From SB11 sp037968475 (lineage in GTDB: Bacteria; Bacteroidota; Bacteroidia; UBA8524): 64,000 nucleotides of DNA. Every line of letters starts with the position of its first letter. Within the stretch, counting starts at the first letter, position 1. The stretch spans positions 1 through 64,000 of the forward strand of contig JBBKVO010000021.1 in assembly GCA_037968475.1 (NCBI GenBank). The letters run 5' to 3'. Below, piece by piece: positions 1 through 7,467 of the stretch. The position numbers were made by a program, and so were the translations under genes. Below the pieces are notes generated by a model. The model was not told the DNA's origin, searched no databases, and saw only the letters and a list, made by a program, of their open reading frames with translations.

Positions 1-375
1 GGCGTTCCTTCAAGCGTCCACGCTTGAAGTTTATTCTTATTCGAGTCCACTCGAAATATTGTTTGTAGCGGGACGCTACGCTACCACTTGCCATCTCGAA
101 GCGAGGACGCTTCGAGGAACGAGGGTTGCACTTCGCGCAGACTCCAAATCAAGTTTGGAATGACTGCCACCCATACTATAGCACTGAGGCGTTCCTTCAA
201 GCGTCCACGCTTGAAGTTTATTCTTATTCGAGTCCACTCGAAATATTGTTTGTAGCGGAACGCTACTACTTACTATCTCGAAGCGAGGACGCTTCGAGGA
301 ACGGGGTAATAGTAAAAGCAAATAATGCTGAACGGCAAAGCCATCCAGCATTATTAAAATTGCATATATTATAAA
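1..375. repeat. Direct repeat (two copies of about 115-125 bp) built of GTCC/GGAC-centred palindromes
   Basis: Copy 1 spans about 1-122 (possibly cut by the window edge) and copy 2 about 188-303, separated by a unique 65-bp spacer. Each copy is a string of hairpins: TTCAAGCGTCCACGCTTGAA (9-28 and 196-215), TTCGAGTCCACTCGAA (40-55 and 227-242), GTAGCGGGACGCTAC (65-79; one loop base changed in copy 2), and a 22-nt palindrome with 9-nt arms around AGGA (95-116 and 277-298). Every hairpin has GTCC or GGAC at its centre. Small open frames here are translations of the palindromes and are not credible genes. The sequence looks like a REP/REPIN-type element; the same hairpin style recurs near 40.8, 53.9 and 63.7 kb. 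Bases 304-375 hold nothing recognisable. Confidence 0.85.
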
Positions 376-762
376 TTACTTTAAAGTGCGTTTAGTATTT
401 AATCTTCCATCGCACAAATCCACCTCAATAGGTTTACCATCAAAAACAGATATAGAAGCCAAAAAACCTAAAGCCTTAAAACTAAAATCTAATGAAGTAT
501 CTTTTTCTTGAAATTCCTTGTCAACCACTAAGCGTATTTTGTAAGTACTATCAACTTTATCTAATTGAATATTTGATTCATTCGCTTCGCTTAAATAGCC
601 CATGTCTTTAAAAAAAACTCCAGCCTTATCTGCCTGCTCTTCAGTAATATTCTCAGTATAATACAAACTACTTTTTCCAAAAGTTTTCTTTTTGCCATAG
701 TTGTTACAAGCTGCCAAAAAAGTAGCTACAATAGCCAACAGTAATAGTCCTTTTTTTATCAT
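376..762 (-). CDS. Small predicted lipoprotein of unknown function
   Basis: A 128-residue protein with a clear lipoprotein signal: a Lys-rich start, a hydrophobic run (LLLLAIVATF) and a lipobox LAAC with Cys at about residue 19, followed by Asn. It is therefore predicted to be exported and lipid-anchored. The mature part is short and mixed alpha/beta, with no motif I recognise. It lies alone on the minus strand between the palindromic repeat block and thymidine kinase, with about 80 bp of AT-rich DNA separating it from tdk. The length is complete, with a normal stop. Function unknown. Confidence 0.7.
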   Translation of the reverse strand: MIKKGLLLLAIVATFLAACNNYGKKKTFGKSSLYYTENITEEQADKAGVFFKDMGYLSEANESNIQLDKVDSTYKIRLVVDKEFQEKDTSLDFSFKALGFLASISVFDGKPIEVDLCDGRLNTKRTLK

Positions 763-845
763 AATTTTAGTGTTTATAGGTTAGTTATGAACAAGTTAAT
801 ACGTCTTAATTAATTAAAGATGAAAAAAGTAAATGAAAAATATAA

Positions 846-1424
846 TTACCCTTTAAAATCTTGATTAAAGCATCGGCGGCAACGTGGCTCGTAACTTTCT
901 TTTTCACCCAAAAGCACCTGACTATTTTCTTTAGAAGTACGAAAAGAATGCGTTGCCGAATCACCACATTTCATACAAATAGCGTGTACTTTGGTAACAA
1001 ACTCGGCTTGAGCCATCAAATTAGGCATAGGGCCAAAAGGCTGCGCACGATAATCCATATCTAAACCAGCAGCTATCACTCTAATACCCTTGGCAGCCAA
1101 CTGAGCACAAACGTTTGGCAATTCTTTATCAAAAAATTGAGCTTCGTCTACCCCTATCACTTCGGCATCACCTGCCATTAGTAAAATATTTAGCGATGAA
1201 TCAACAGGTGTCGAGCGTATTTCATTAGCATTGTGTGATACTATATTCTCTTCATGGTAACGCACATCTGTAATAGGTTTAAATATTTCAACCTTTTGAT
1301 GCGCAAACTGGGCGCGCTTAAGCCTTCGGATAAGTTCTTCGGTTTTACCACTAAACATACACCCACAAATAACCTCTATCCAACCCCTTTGGCGGCCACG
1401 ATTTCCTATCGGCTCTATAAACAT
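846..1424 (-). CDS. tdk: Thymidine kinase (type II, TK1-like)
   Basis: It phosphorylates thymidine with ATP in the cytoplasmic pyrimidine salvage pathway. The 192 residues match the usual length of bacterial TK1-like enzymes. Visible motifs are the P-loop GCMFSGKT (about residues 21-28), the Walker B/catalytic DEAQFF (93-98, with E95 as the likely general base) and a four-Cys zinc site CMKC (150-153) plus CRRC (182-185). The lasso region between the Cys pairs contains ESYEPRC, the usual nucleoside-binding segment. The N-terminus MFIEPIGNRGRQRGWIEVI is a short extension common in Bacteroidota. It is divergent from the Pro/Val-rich gene at 1544, with about 120 bp between them. Confidence 0.95.
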   Translation of the reverse strand: MFIEPIGNRGRQRGWIEVICGCMFSGKTEELIRRLKRAQFAHQKVEIFKPITDVRYHEENIVSHNANEIRSTPVDSSLNILLMAGDAEVIGVDEAQFFDKELPNVCAQLAAKGIRVIAAGLDMDYRAQPFGPMPNLMAQAEFVTKVHAICMKCGDSATHSFRTSKENSQVLLGEKESYEPRCRRCFNQDFKG

Positions 1425-1516
1425 ACTTTTTTTGCCCTGTTACAGTTTTATAATTATACACACCCAATGGTGCAATACTTGCACCGCATTTTTAATCAGG
1501 CCTAAACCCTTAGGGC

Positions 1517-1524
1517 TATATTTG
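1517..1524 (+). promoter_or_regulatory. Possible Bacteroidota -7 box
   Basis: TATATTTG matches the TAnnTTTG -7 consensus and lies 20 bp before the ATG at 1544. No convincing TTTG -33 element is seen at the expected distance, so the call is tentative. Confidence 0.25.
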
Positions 1525-1543
1525 AAACGCAAAATAACTGAAA

Positions 1544-2503
1544 ATGAGCAATAGGACTGAACTGCACGACAAAATTCAACAAATTACTGCTAAGATAATT
1601 GACCTAAACAGCCAATTTGCCCGAGCTGAACACTTGAGCCAGTTGGATATTGACTTGCTTCGCCGCTATACGGTAGATTTATACGATGCTATGCAAGGGC
1701 TAAAAGTGGGAGAAAATACACAACCTGTGGTTACCCTACCTACTCCCCCAAAAATACAGCCTCCTGTACAAGAGGTAAAAAAAGAAGTACCCCCAACTAT
1801 TGTAGCTAACGAGCCTAAAGTAGTAAGCACTCCTTTGCCCCAAAAACAAGAAACGCCAAAGCCTGAACCCAAACCAATACCTGTACCTACCCCAATAGTT
1901 GAGCCTGTTGTAGAAACCCCAAAGGTTGAAACACCTGTGGTAGAGCAGCCAAAAGTGGAAGCGCCCATTATAGTTGAGGAAAAGAAAATAGAGACTCCTG
2001 TGGCTGAACCGCCAAAAGTGGAAGCGCCTATTGTAGTTGAAGAAAAGAAGGTTGAAGCTCCAGTGGTTGAGCCACCAAAAGTGGAAGCACCAGTAGTAAT
2101 TGAAGAAAAGAAGGTAGAAGCACCTAGCCCCACTCCTCCTCCAGTTTCTCCGCCGCCAGTGCCACAACCTGTAGCTAAGGTAGAAGTAGAGGAAACCAAA
2201 GAATCATCGCTAAACGACCGTTTGCACAAGCCTGAGGGCAGCGACCTTGCATCGAAGTTGCAACAAACGCCTATACACGATTTGAAAAAGGCCATAAGCA
2301 TTAACAAGAAGTTTGAGTTTATAAACCAACTGTTTAGCGGCGACCATGAATCGTATACAAAATCGGTACACTATATCAACGGATTAAACAGTGGGCACGA
2401 TGCTACTATGTTTTTTAATAACTTGAAACGTGAGTATGCTTGGGACGAGGAGAACAAATTGTTTTTAGAGTTTTCTGATTTGGTGCGTCGTAGGTTTATG
2501 TAG
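1544..2503 (+). CDS. Bacteroidota-type protein with Pro/Val/Glu repeats and conserved C-terminal domain
   Basis: A 319-residue cytoplasmic-looking protein without signal peptide. Residues 1-55 form a predicted helical head (AEHLSQLDIDLLRRYTVDLYDAM). Residues about 60-220 are a low-complexity linker rich in Pro, Val, Glu and Lys. It includes three consecutive 21-residue repeats of the form PVVEPPKVEAP-(I/V)(I/V)(V/I)-EEKKVEA at residues 131-193 (nt about 1934-2122). Residues about 235-319 form a charged helical domain (DLKKAISINKKFEFINQLF then FFNNLKREYAWDEEN) of a kind I have seen at the C-termini of Bacteroidota hypothetical proteins. A scaffold role is only a guess. The 63-bp repeats could vary in number between strains. 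Confidence 0.75.
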   Translation: MSNRTELHDKIQQITAKIIDLNSQFARAEHLSQLDIDLLRRYTVDLYDAMQGLKVGENTQPVVTLPTPPKIQPPVQEVKKEVPPTIVANEPKVVSTPLPQKQETPKPEPKPIPVPTPIVEPVVETPKVETPVVEQPKVEAPIIVEEKKIETPVAEPPKVEAPIVVEEKKVEAPVVEPPKVEAPVVIEEKKVEAPSPTPPPVSPPPVPQPVAKVEVEETKESSLNDRLHKPEGSDLASKLQQTPIHDLKKAISINKKFEFINQLFSGDHESYTKSVHYINGLNSGHDATMFFNNLKREYAWDEENKLFLEFSDLVRRRFM

Positions 2504-2707
2504 AATTATTAATGAAGTAGGATTAAAATCCTACCCTAACGTGAGTTCGACATAATGGATTATATAATACGCGTCAATCAGAATATTAATATTTCTTTTT
2601 TAAATAGGGTTAAAAACCTATTCTATCAAAAATTACATCCCGCAAGACGACTTAAGTCGTCTTGCGGGCTGTAATGGCAACAGCAACGGGTTTCAACCCG
2701 TTGCAAA
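2504..2707. repeat. Cluster of four palindromic hairpins between convergent genes
   Basis: Four separate inverted repeats fill this gap. GTAGGATTAAAATCCTAC lies at 2517-2534. AATAGGGTTAAAAACCTATT lies at 2603-2622. A perfect 30-bp palindrome at 2639-2668 has 15-nt arms beginning CCCGCAAGACG. GCAACGGGTT-TC-AACCCGTTGC lies at 2683-2704. Most share a G/C-rich outer stem and a TTAAAA- or TT/AA-type centre. TAACGTGAGTTCGA (2537-2550) recurs as its reverse complement at 6647-6660. Some may act as bidirectional terminators for the flanking genes, but the number and variety suggest REP-like elements. Confidence 0.8.
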
Positions 2708-3478
2708 TTAAATCCCAAATATCTGGGCAACGTTAGCGGTTGTAATAGCAGCTATTTCTTCTTGACTAATATCTTTTAGTTCGGCTAGTTTTTGGGCTAT
2801 GTTTAATATGTAAGCACTTTCGTTCCGCTTGCCTCTGTAGGGTACTGGGGCTAAATATGGCGAGTCGGTTTCAAAAACAATATGTTTTAAGTCTATGGGA
2901 GCTAATACCTCACCCAAATTTGAATTTTTAAAAGTGAGTACGCCGCCAATACCCAGATGGAAGCCTAAACCTATAATTTGTTCGGCTTGATGGCTAGTTC
3001 CCCCAAAACAATGGAAAACACCTCGTGCTCCTTTTAATTCTGGCATACTAAGTAATTCAATAGCCTCATCGGTGGCATCACGGGTATGTATAGAAAGGGG
3101 TAAATTCAATTCTATAGACCATTTTACTTGCTGTATAAAAGCTGTTTTTTGTTGCGGGTAAAAGGTTTTATCCCAATACAAATCCAAGCCCATTTCGCCA
3201 ACACCATAGTATTTGTTATTGCCAAATAGCTCTTTTTCAACCAAAGCCAATTCGGTTTCAAAATCATCTTTCACACTGCACGGGTGCAAACCCATCATAG
3301 GGTAGCAATTATCAGGATAATCAGCACAAAGATTTTTCATCCCTTGAAGCGATGTGCTATCAATATTGGGTAGTAATATTTTAGTTACTCCATTTTTAAA
3401 AGCCCTTTGCAGCATGGCTGGGCGGTCGGCATCAAACTCTTCGGCGTATAAGTGCGTGTGTGTATCTACCAATTGCAT
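2708..3478 (-). CDS. TatD family metal-dependent hydrolase
   Basis: A TIM-barrel hydrolase, probably a 3'-5' exonuclease or DNase (YcfH/TatD type) acting in the cytoplasm. Counting from the ATG at 3478, the metal-binding DTHTH is at residues 5-9, followed by GEMGLD (bridging Glu), PLSIHTRDA (His), HCFGG (His) and the C-terminal ETDSPYLAP (Asp). These are all the family's metal ligands. The 256-residue length is standard. I chose ATG 3478 over the in-frame TTG at 3484 because it overlaps the stop of the upstream gene as TAATG, a coupled arrangement. It is the last gene of the comEC - enoyl-CoA hydratase - tatD operon. Confidence 0.9.
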   Translation of the reverse strand: MQLVDTHTHLYAEEFDADRPAMLQRAFKNGVTKILLPNIDSTSLQGMKNLCADYPDNCYPMMGLHPCSVKDDFETELALVEKELFGNNKYYGVGEMGLDLYWDKTFYPQQKTAFIQQVKWSIELNLPLSIHTRDATDEAIELLSMPELKGARGVFHCFGGTSHQAEQIIGLGFHLGIGGVLTFKNSNLGEVLAPIDLKHIVFETDSPYLAPVPYRGKRNESAYILNIAQKLAELKDISQEEIAAITTANVAQIFGI

Positions 3479-4257
3479 TACCAAGTCAGTTTTTCTTTAG
3501 TTAAAAATGAGTTTATACCTCGTTTGCAATCGTCGGTAGCGCGTGCGTTGGCATTCATTCGGGCGGCATATTCCAAGCCATCTTCTACACTAAGGTGCTG
3601 CACTTCGGCAATCATCTCCTTCACCAATGCTATCGATTGCCCCGATGCCTCGTTGCACAACTTAGTAGCAAACTCTAGCACTTCGTTATCAATCGTTTCT
3701 TTAGTACTGATAAAGTTTATCAAGCCAAAGTTTCTGGCTTCTTCTGCTGTAATAATCTTGCCTGTAAGTAAAAGCTCACGAGCTTTGCCCTCCCCTATTT
3801 TGCGCAGCAAAAACACTTTTACTAAGGCAGGCACAAAACCAATTTTTACTTCGGTGTAGCCATATTTTGCTTCGGGTATGCTAAAACTAATATCGCACAA
3901 AGTAGCTAAGCCGCAGCCGCCTGCAAGTGCATGGCCTTGTATTTTGCCAATTACCGCTTTTTTGTGGGTATATATTTGCAAAAACAAACCCATAAGGTGT
4001 TGGCTATCCTGCAAATTCTCGTCGTAGGTATTGTTTTGCAGTTGTTGCAGGTAGGCTAAATCAGCCCCTGCACAAAAAGCCTCGCCGTTGGCTTGCAACA
4101 CTATCACTTTACAGTTTTCGTCGTTCTCTGCCTGCGTAAATGCGTTTTTAAGGGCAGTTACCATCTCGGCATTCAAAGCGTTGCGTTTTTCAGGTCGGTT
4201 TAGGGTAATGTACCCTATTCTATTTTCGGTATGGTAGTTTACCAATGTTTCACTCAT
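3478..4257 (-). CDS. Enoyl-CoA hydratase/isomerase family protein (crotonase fold)
   Basis: A 259-residue crotonase-superfamily enzyme. The oxyanion-hole segments GEAFCAGADLAYL and HALAGGCGLATLCD and the catalytic-Glu segment YGYTEVKIGFVPALV are present. The Glu in the TEVKIGF segment fits hydratases that add water to 2-enoyl-CoA; methylglutaconyl-CoA hydratase of leucine breakdown is one possibility, but substrate cannot be read from sequence. The start overlaps the end of comEC by 8 bp and the stop overlaps the tatD start as TAATG, so the three genes are translationally coupled. A functional link between them is not obvious. Confidence 0.88.
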   Translation of the reverse strand: MSETLVNYHTENRIGYITLNRPEKRNALNAEMVTALKNAFTQAENDENCKVIVLQANGEAFCAGADLAYLQQLQNNTYDENLQDSQHLMGLFLQIYTHKKAVIGKIQGHALAGGCGLATLCDISFSIPEAKYGYTEVKIGFVPALVKVFLLRKIGEGKARELLLTGKIITAEEARNFGLINFISTKETIDNEVLEFATKLCNEASGQSIALVKEMIAEVQHLSVEDGLEYAARMNANARATDDCKRGINSFLTKEKLTW

Positions 4258-6352
4258 GCGGTATAAAATTTAGTTGGTATGCGCCTTTGCGATTCATATC
4301 GTACACATTACTATCAAATTGTTTCGCCTCTTCCATCCATTTTTTCAGGTTATAGGCTTTGTTGTTTGTGCTAAGTACCACCTGCTTGCAGGCTATACTT
4401 TCGCTCAATTGTTTTAGGTTAATTTTTGGATTGCCGTCAACAATCACCACATCCCATTGGATATTGGCCATTGTATTTAGTTGGCTCGCATCTCTCAACC
4501 ACAAAATATTTTTCTTGTGCAAAGCTATAAAGCCCTTGCTGTTTATGCTAAAATTATTCCCGTTAAATGTCAGGCTATGTATATTTTCAATTTCATCAAC
4601 ATTGCACTGCAATAAATGTGGCGCAATTTTTTGTCGATAGGTTTTACTTTCAGTAGTCAGTAAACTATCGGTATACACTAAAGCAGTATTGCGCTTAATA
4701 TAACTAAACCCTGTATTTCCATTGGGCAAACTGTATACCGTAAATTGGTCTATTTGTGCAGTACGGTAGTTCCGTTCTAAATGTAAAGCGGCCAAACCAA
4801 TACAACATATAATACCAATGGAAAGGGGTATGTATTTTTTTGTTTTTAGGTAGATAAAAGCCGAGATAATTAGCCCATACACTATTACTACCGCAACTTT
4901 GCTAAAATATAACCCTGATGAATAAGAAAAAGGCAAACCTTCTATACTTTGGGCTGAATAATTAGTAGCCTGCAATACAAATGCTAAAACCTGCCCTACT
5001 AATGAGGCTATAAGCGGCGCGAGTGAAACTACAAGCAACAGTAAACCCAAATATACGCCCGCCATGCCCAAAGGCACTATTAATAAATTAGACAGCAGAA
5101 AATAATTAGGAAACTGATGAAAATAATACACCGCCAAGGGGAAAGTAGCCAATTGTGCAGCGAACGAAACACAAAGCAATTGCCACACCTTGCGCAGCAA
5201 CCAAGTTTTTGGCGATAATAGGTTGTGTATAGGTGCATATAACAAACCAATGCCTGCAACGGCTAAATATGACAGTTGGAAACCAACTGTAAATAATGAC
5301 TTTGGGTCGATGCACAAAGTAAGCAAGGCCGCGCCCGCCAACGAGTTGAAAAGGTTGGTTTTGCGCCCCATAGCATCGCCAATGGCTATAAAGCTAAACA
5401 TTACCGTTGCGCGCACTACTGATGGCGACAGGCCAGTAAGCAAAGCATAAAACCACAACCCTAAAATAAATAGTAAAAGCCTAGCGACTAAAAACCATTT
5501 CTTTTTAGGAATAAAAGCAGTGAAAAAAACCAACAGTAAATAAATAGCCCCCACGTGCAAACCTGATACTGCCAAAATATGTATGGTGCCCGAACGGGCA
5601 TAAGCATCGGTTAAATCATCATCAACTTGGTTGCGAAGTCCCAAAACAAGGGCAGCAGCAACACCGTAAGCAGAGCTATCGGATAAATAACGCTGCAAAA
5701 CCGTATTAAAATAATCCCTTGCCTTGTATGAGGATGCAAATAGAGCATTACCCCCGTGCAAATTGGTTTTGCTATACTCACCTTGCTTTAAAAAAGTTGT
5801 GTGATAAATATTTTGCAGACTAAGCCACTGGGCGTAATCAAATTCGGCCGGGTTGGGTGGCGGTGTTGTAGGTTGCGGAGCTTTATTCACCCATAAATAA
5901 TCACCATAAGAAATAGTGCTATCGTATCCGCTTTTGCTCAAATAAAGAATTATTTTACCTGATGTTTTTTGTAGGATGCTATCGGTATAAGCATATTGTG
6001 CAGTTACTTCAACGCCAAAGCTGTTGGCTTTTTCTTGTGGTGAAGAAATTACCCTTACCAAAAGCTGATTTTGAGTATTTAATTGTTGGTTTTTGTTTTT
6101 AGGTGAATTGAAATAAACTGCAATAGCCCCAATAAGTATTAGTGCTGCATTTGCCACCAAAGCAGGAATTACAGAAAGTGAAAGTTGGGCTTGTTTTTCT
6201 TTTCTAACAAAAAATAATAGCAAAAGACAGCACAGCGAAATTGCTAAAGAAATTAGCAATAAACCTACATTAACGGGCAAATACATTGCCCACAAAACAC
6301 CTGCAATAAATGGAGGCAAAAGCCTAAGTAGTGGTGCTCTGTGCCATTGCAT
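4250..6352 (-). CDS. ComEC/Rec2-type DNA-uptake membrane protein with degenerate C-terminal domain
   Basis: A large polytopic inner-membrane protein, the putative channel for single-stranded DNA uptake in natural transformation. The N-terminal part has two or three membrane helices then a DUF4131-like beta-rich extracellular region. The central Competence domain with multiple helices contains the HILAVSGLHVGAIYLL signature. The final 170 or so residues occupy the place of the metallo-beta-lactamase-like domain but show no HxHxDH metal motif, so any nuclease activity is probably lost. Start: an upstream in-frame ATG exists at 6406, but MQWHRAPLLRLLPPF at 6352 fits family N-termini better. First gene of a coupled operon; a strong hairpin lies just upstream. 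Confidence 0.88.
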   Translation of the reverse strand: MQWHRAPLLRLLPPFIAGVLWAMYLPVNVGLLLISLAISLCCLLLLFFVRKEKQAQLSLSVIPALVANAALILIGAIAVYFNSPKNKNQQLNTQNQLLVRVISSPQEKANSFGVEVTAQYAYTDSILQKTSGKIILYLSKSGYDSTISYGDYLWVNKAPQPTTPPPNPAEFDYAQWLSLQNIYHTTFLKQGEYSKTNLHGGNALFASSYKARDYFNTVLQRYLSDSSAYGVAAALVLGLRNQVDDDLTDAYARSGTIHILAVSGLHVGAIYLLLVFFTAFIPKKKWFLVARLLLFILGLWFYALLTGLSPSVVRATVMFSFIAIGDAMGRKTNLFNSLAGAALLTLCIDPKSLFTVGFQLSYLAVAGIGLLYAPIHNLLSPKTWLLRKVWQLLCVSFAAQLATFPLAVYYFHQFPNYFLLSNLLIVPLGMAGVYLGLLLLVVSLAPLIASLVGQVLAFVLQATNYSAQSIEGLPFSYSSGLYFSKVAVVIVYGLIISAFIYLKTKKYIPLSIGIICCIGLAALHLERNYRTAQIDQFTVYSLPNGNTGFSYIKRNTALVYTDSLLTTESKTYRQKIAPHLLQCNVDEIENIHSLTFNGNNFSINSKGFIALHKKNILWLRDASQLNTMANIQWDVVIVDGNPKINLKQLSESIACKQVVLSTNNKAYNLKKWMEEAKQFDSNVYDMNRKGAYQLNFIPHE

Positions 6353-6411
6353 ATTGGGCAATATATAAAGTTTAGTTGATATTAATAAACCCTTAAAAAG
6401 CAGCAAAACAA

Positions 6412-6446
6412 AAAACTCCCCTTTGCTTTTAGCAAAGGGGAGTTTT
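6412..6446. terminator. Strong bidirectional hairpin terminator
   Basis: A 16-bp stem, AAAACTCCCCTTTGCT paired with its complement around a TTT loop. It is A-rich on the left and T-rich on the right, so it could end transcription in either direction. It sits upstream of the comEC start and would separate it from the lysozyme gene on the same strand. Confidence 0.8.
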
Positions 6447-6469
6447 ACTTATCTCAATATAATACTAAC

Positions 6470-6661
6470 TTAACGTGAGTTGGGTTAAGGAAAAGTGTCA
6501 AACCCTTATGAACAGGGGCGCGTGGACTGTCATCCTGTTGAGGCTCGCCAAGGATGAATGTGCGTTTGGCCTGTCCCGCCATGCTTCGAGAGCCTCAACA
6601 GGACAACAACCGCACTCCAACACATTCATTTTGAATTAGTTTTATTTCGAACTCACGTTAA
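6470..6661. repeat. Nested inverted-repeat element (about 190 bp)
   Basis: Outer inverted repeats TTAACGTGAGTT (6470-6481) and AACTCACGTTAA (6650-6661) enclose inner inverted repeats TCCTGTTGAGGCTC (6533-6546) and GAGCCTCAACAGGA (6590-6603). The outer arm plus TCGA is also found at 2537-2550. The element contains the GTCATCCTG(T)TGAGG-type text that recurs in other intergenic regions here. No coding potential is seen. It may be a MITE-like or REPIN-like element, or simply two nested dispersed repeats. Confidence 0.6.
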
Positions 6662-6694
6662 CTCAAAATATTACGAGATAAAAACTATATACAA

Positions 6695-7345
6695 TTATCC
6701 TAAAAAGCCTTCTTTGGCAATATTAAGGTCGCAAGGAACGGCTTCGCCCTTTTTGCCTTTAAACGAGCCTGAACTGCTGTATTGCCATATTAGGTAATCC
6801 GTCCAGCCATTGGGCAATGGTGGTGTTTGTATTTTACCATAATTAGCTATCCATAAAGGGATAGTTCCCAAACCATGGTTGGCGGGCAAATTGGCATCAA
6901 AAAAGTATTTGTAGCTATATATAATATAGTTGGTTATACCTGCTGCTTTTAATGTATCAAAAAAGCTGTTTATATATGCCAATACCTGTGGTGGGGTAAG
7001 GTTTGACGGGTTGCTTTCAATATCTAACACAGGGGGTAAATCTGCCTTGGGTAGTGTTGCAAAGGCTTGTATAAATGCCTGCGCTTCTGATTTTGCATCA
7101 CCCACAGGGTCGGTGGCATTGTTTAGTGTTGCAAAATGGTAATAGCCTAGTTTTAACCCTGCTGATTGCACACCTTGCGCATTGGTTTTTGCATAAGGAT
7201 CAATATAGCCCACGCCTTCGGTAGCTTTAACATAACTAAACTGTACAGGTCCTTTTAGGGGCACCAGAGGTTGACCAATAGTTTGCCAGTTTATATCCCA
7301 TTGGTAACGCGAAACATCAATTCCGTTGATAGTGTAATTGCTCAT
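6695..7345 (-). CDS. GH25-family lysozyme (muramidase) without signal peptide
   Basis: A 216-residue glycoside hydrolase family 25 protein that would cleave the MurNAc-GlcNAc beta-1,4 bond of peptidoglycan. Motifs in order: GIDVSRYQWDINW at the N-terminus (the family's first catalytic-site Asp), FSYVKATEGVGYIDP, LGYYHFA, PPVLDIES (the catalytic D-x-E pair) and IPLWIANYG, then LIWQYSSSG near the end. I prefer the ATG at 7345 (MSNYTINGIDVS) over the upstream ATG at 7399, because the extra residues overlap a terminator-like hairpin. With that start there is no export signal, as in phage endolysins. No holin or phage structural genes adjoin it. Confidence 0.88.
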   Translation of the reverse strand: MSNYTINGIDVSRYQWDINWQTIGQPLVPLKGPVQFSYVKATEGVGYIDPYAKTNAQGVQSAGLKLGYYHFATLNNATDPVGDAKSEAQAFIQAFATLPKADLPPVLDIESNPSNLTPPQVLAYINSFFDTLKAAGITNYIIYSYKYFFDANLPANHGLGTIPLWIANYGKIQTPPLPNGWTDYLIWQYSSSGSFKGKKGEAVPCDLNIAKEGFLG

Positions 7346-7382
7346 TGTAGTGTATTTGTTTATTACTAGTTTGAAAAGATAT

Positions 7383-7409
7383 AAAAAAAGCCTCACCAAT
7401 TGGTGAGGC
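7383..7409 (-). terminator. Rho-independent terminator of the T9SS type A gene
   Basis: GCCTCACCAATTGGTGAGGC (7390-7409) is a perfect 10-bp stem followed on the minus strand by a run of T (plus-strand A run 7383-7389). It lies about 60 bp past the stop codon of the gene ending at 7468. Confidence 0.85.
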
Positions 7410-7467
7410 CTCCCATTTTTTGTTAAATAAATGTGATTTTTTTTGAAATCACATTTTGCATGGTTGC

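Noticed and set aside
1..303. A CRISPR-like array from two direct repeats with a spacer
   Set aside because: Only two long copies, each internally palindromic and different from the short uniform repeats of CRISPR; no cas gene.
1666..2307. A long Ser/Thr/Gly-rich frame on the minus strand
   Set aside because: A shadow of the Pro/Val repeat region of the gene at 1544; no start context and low-complexity product.
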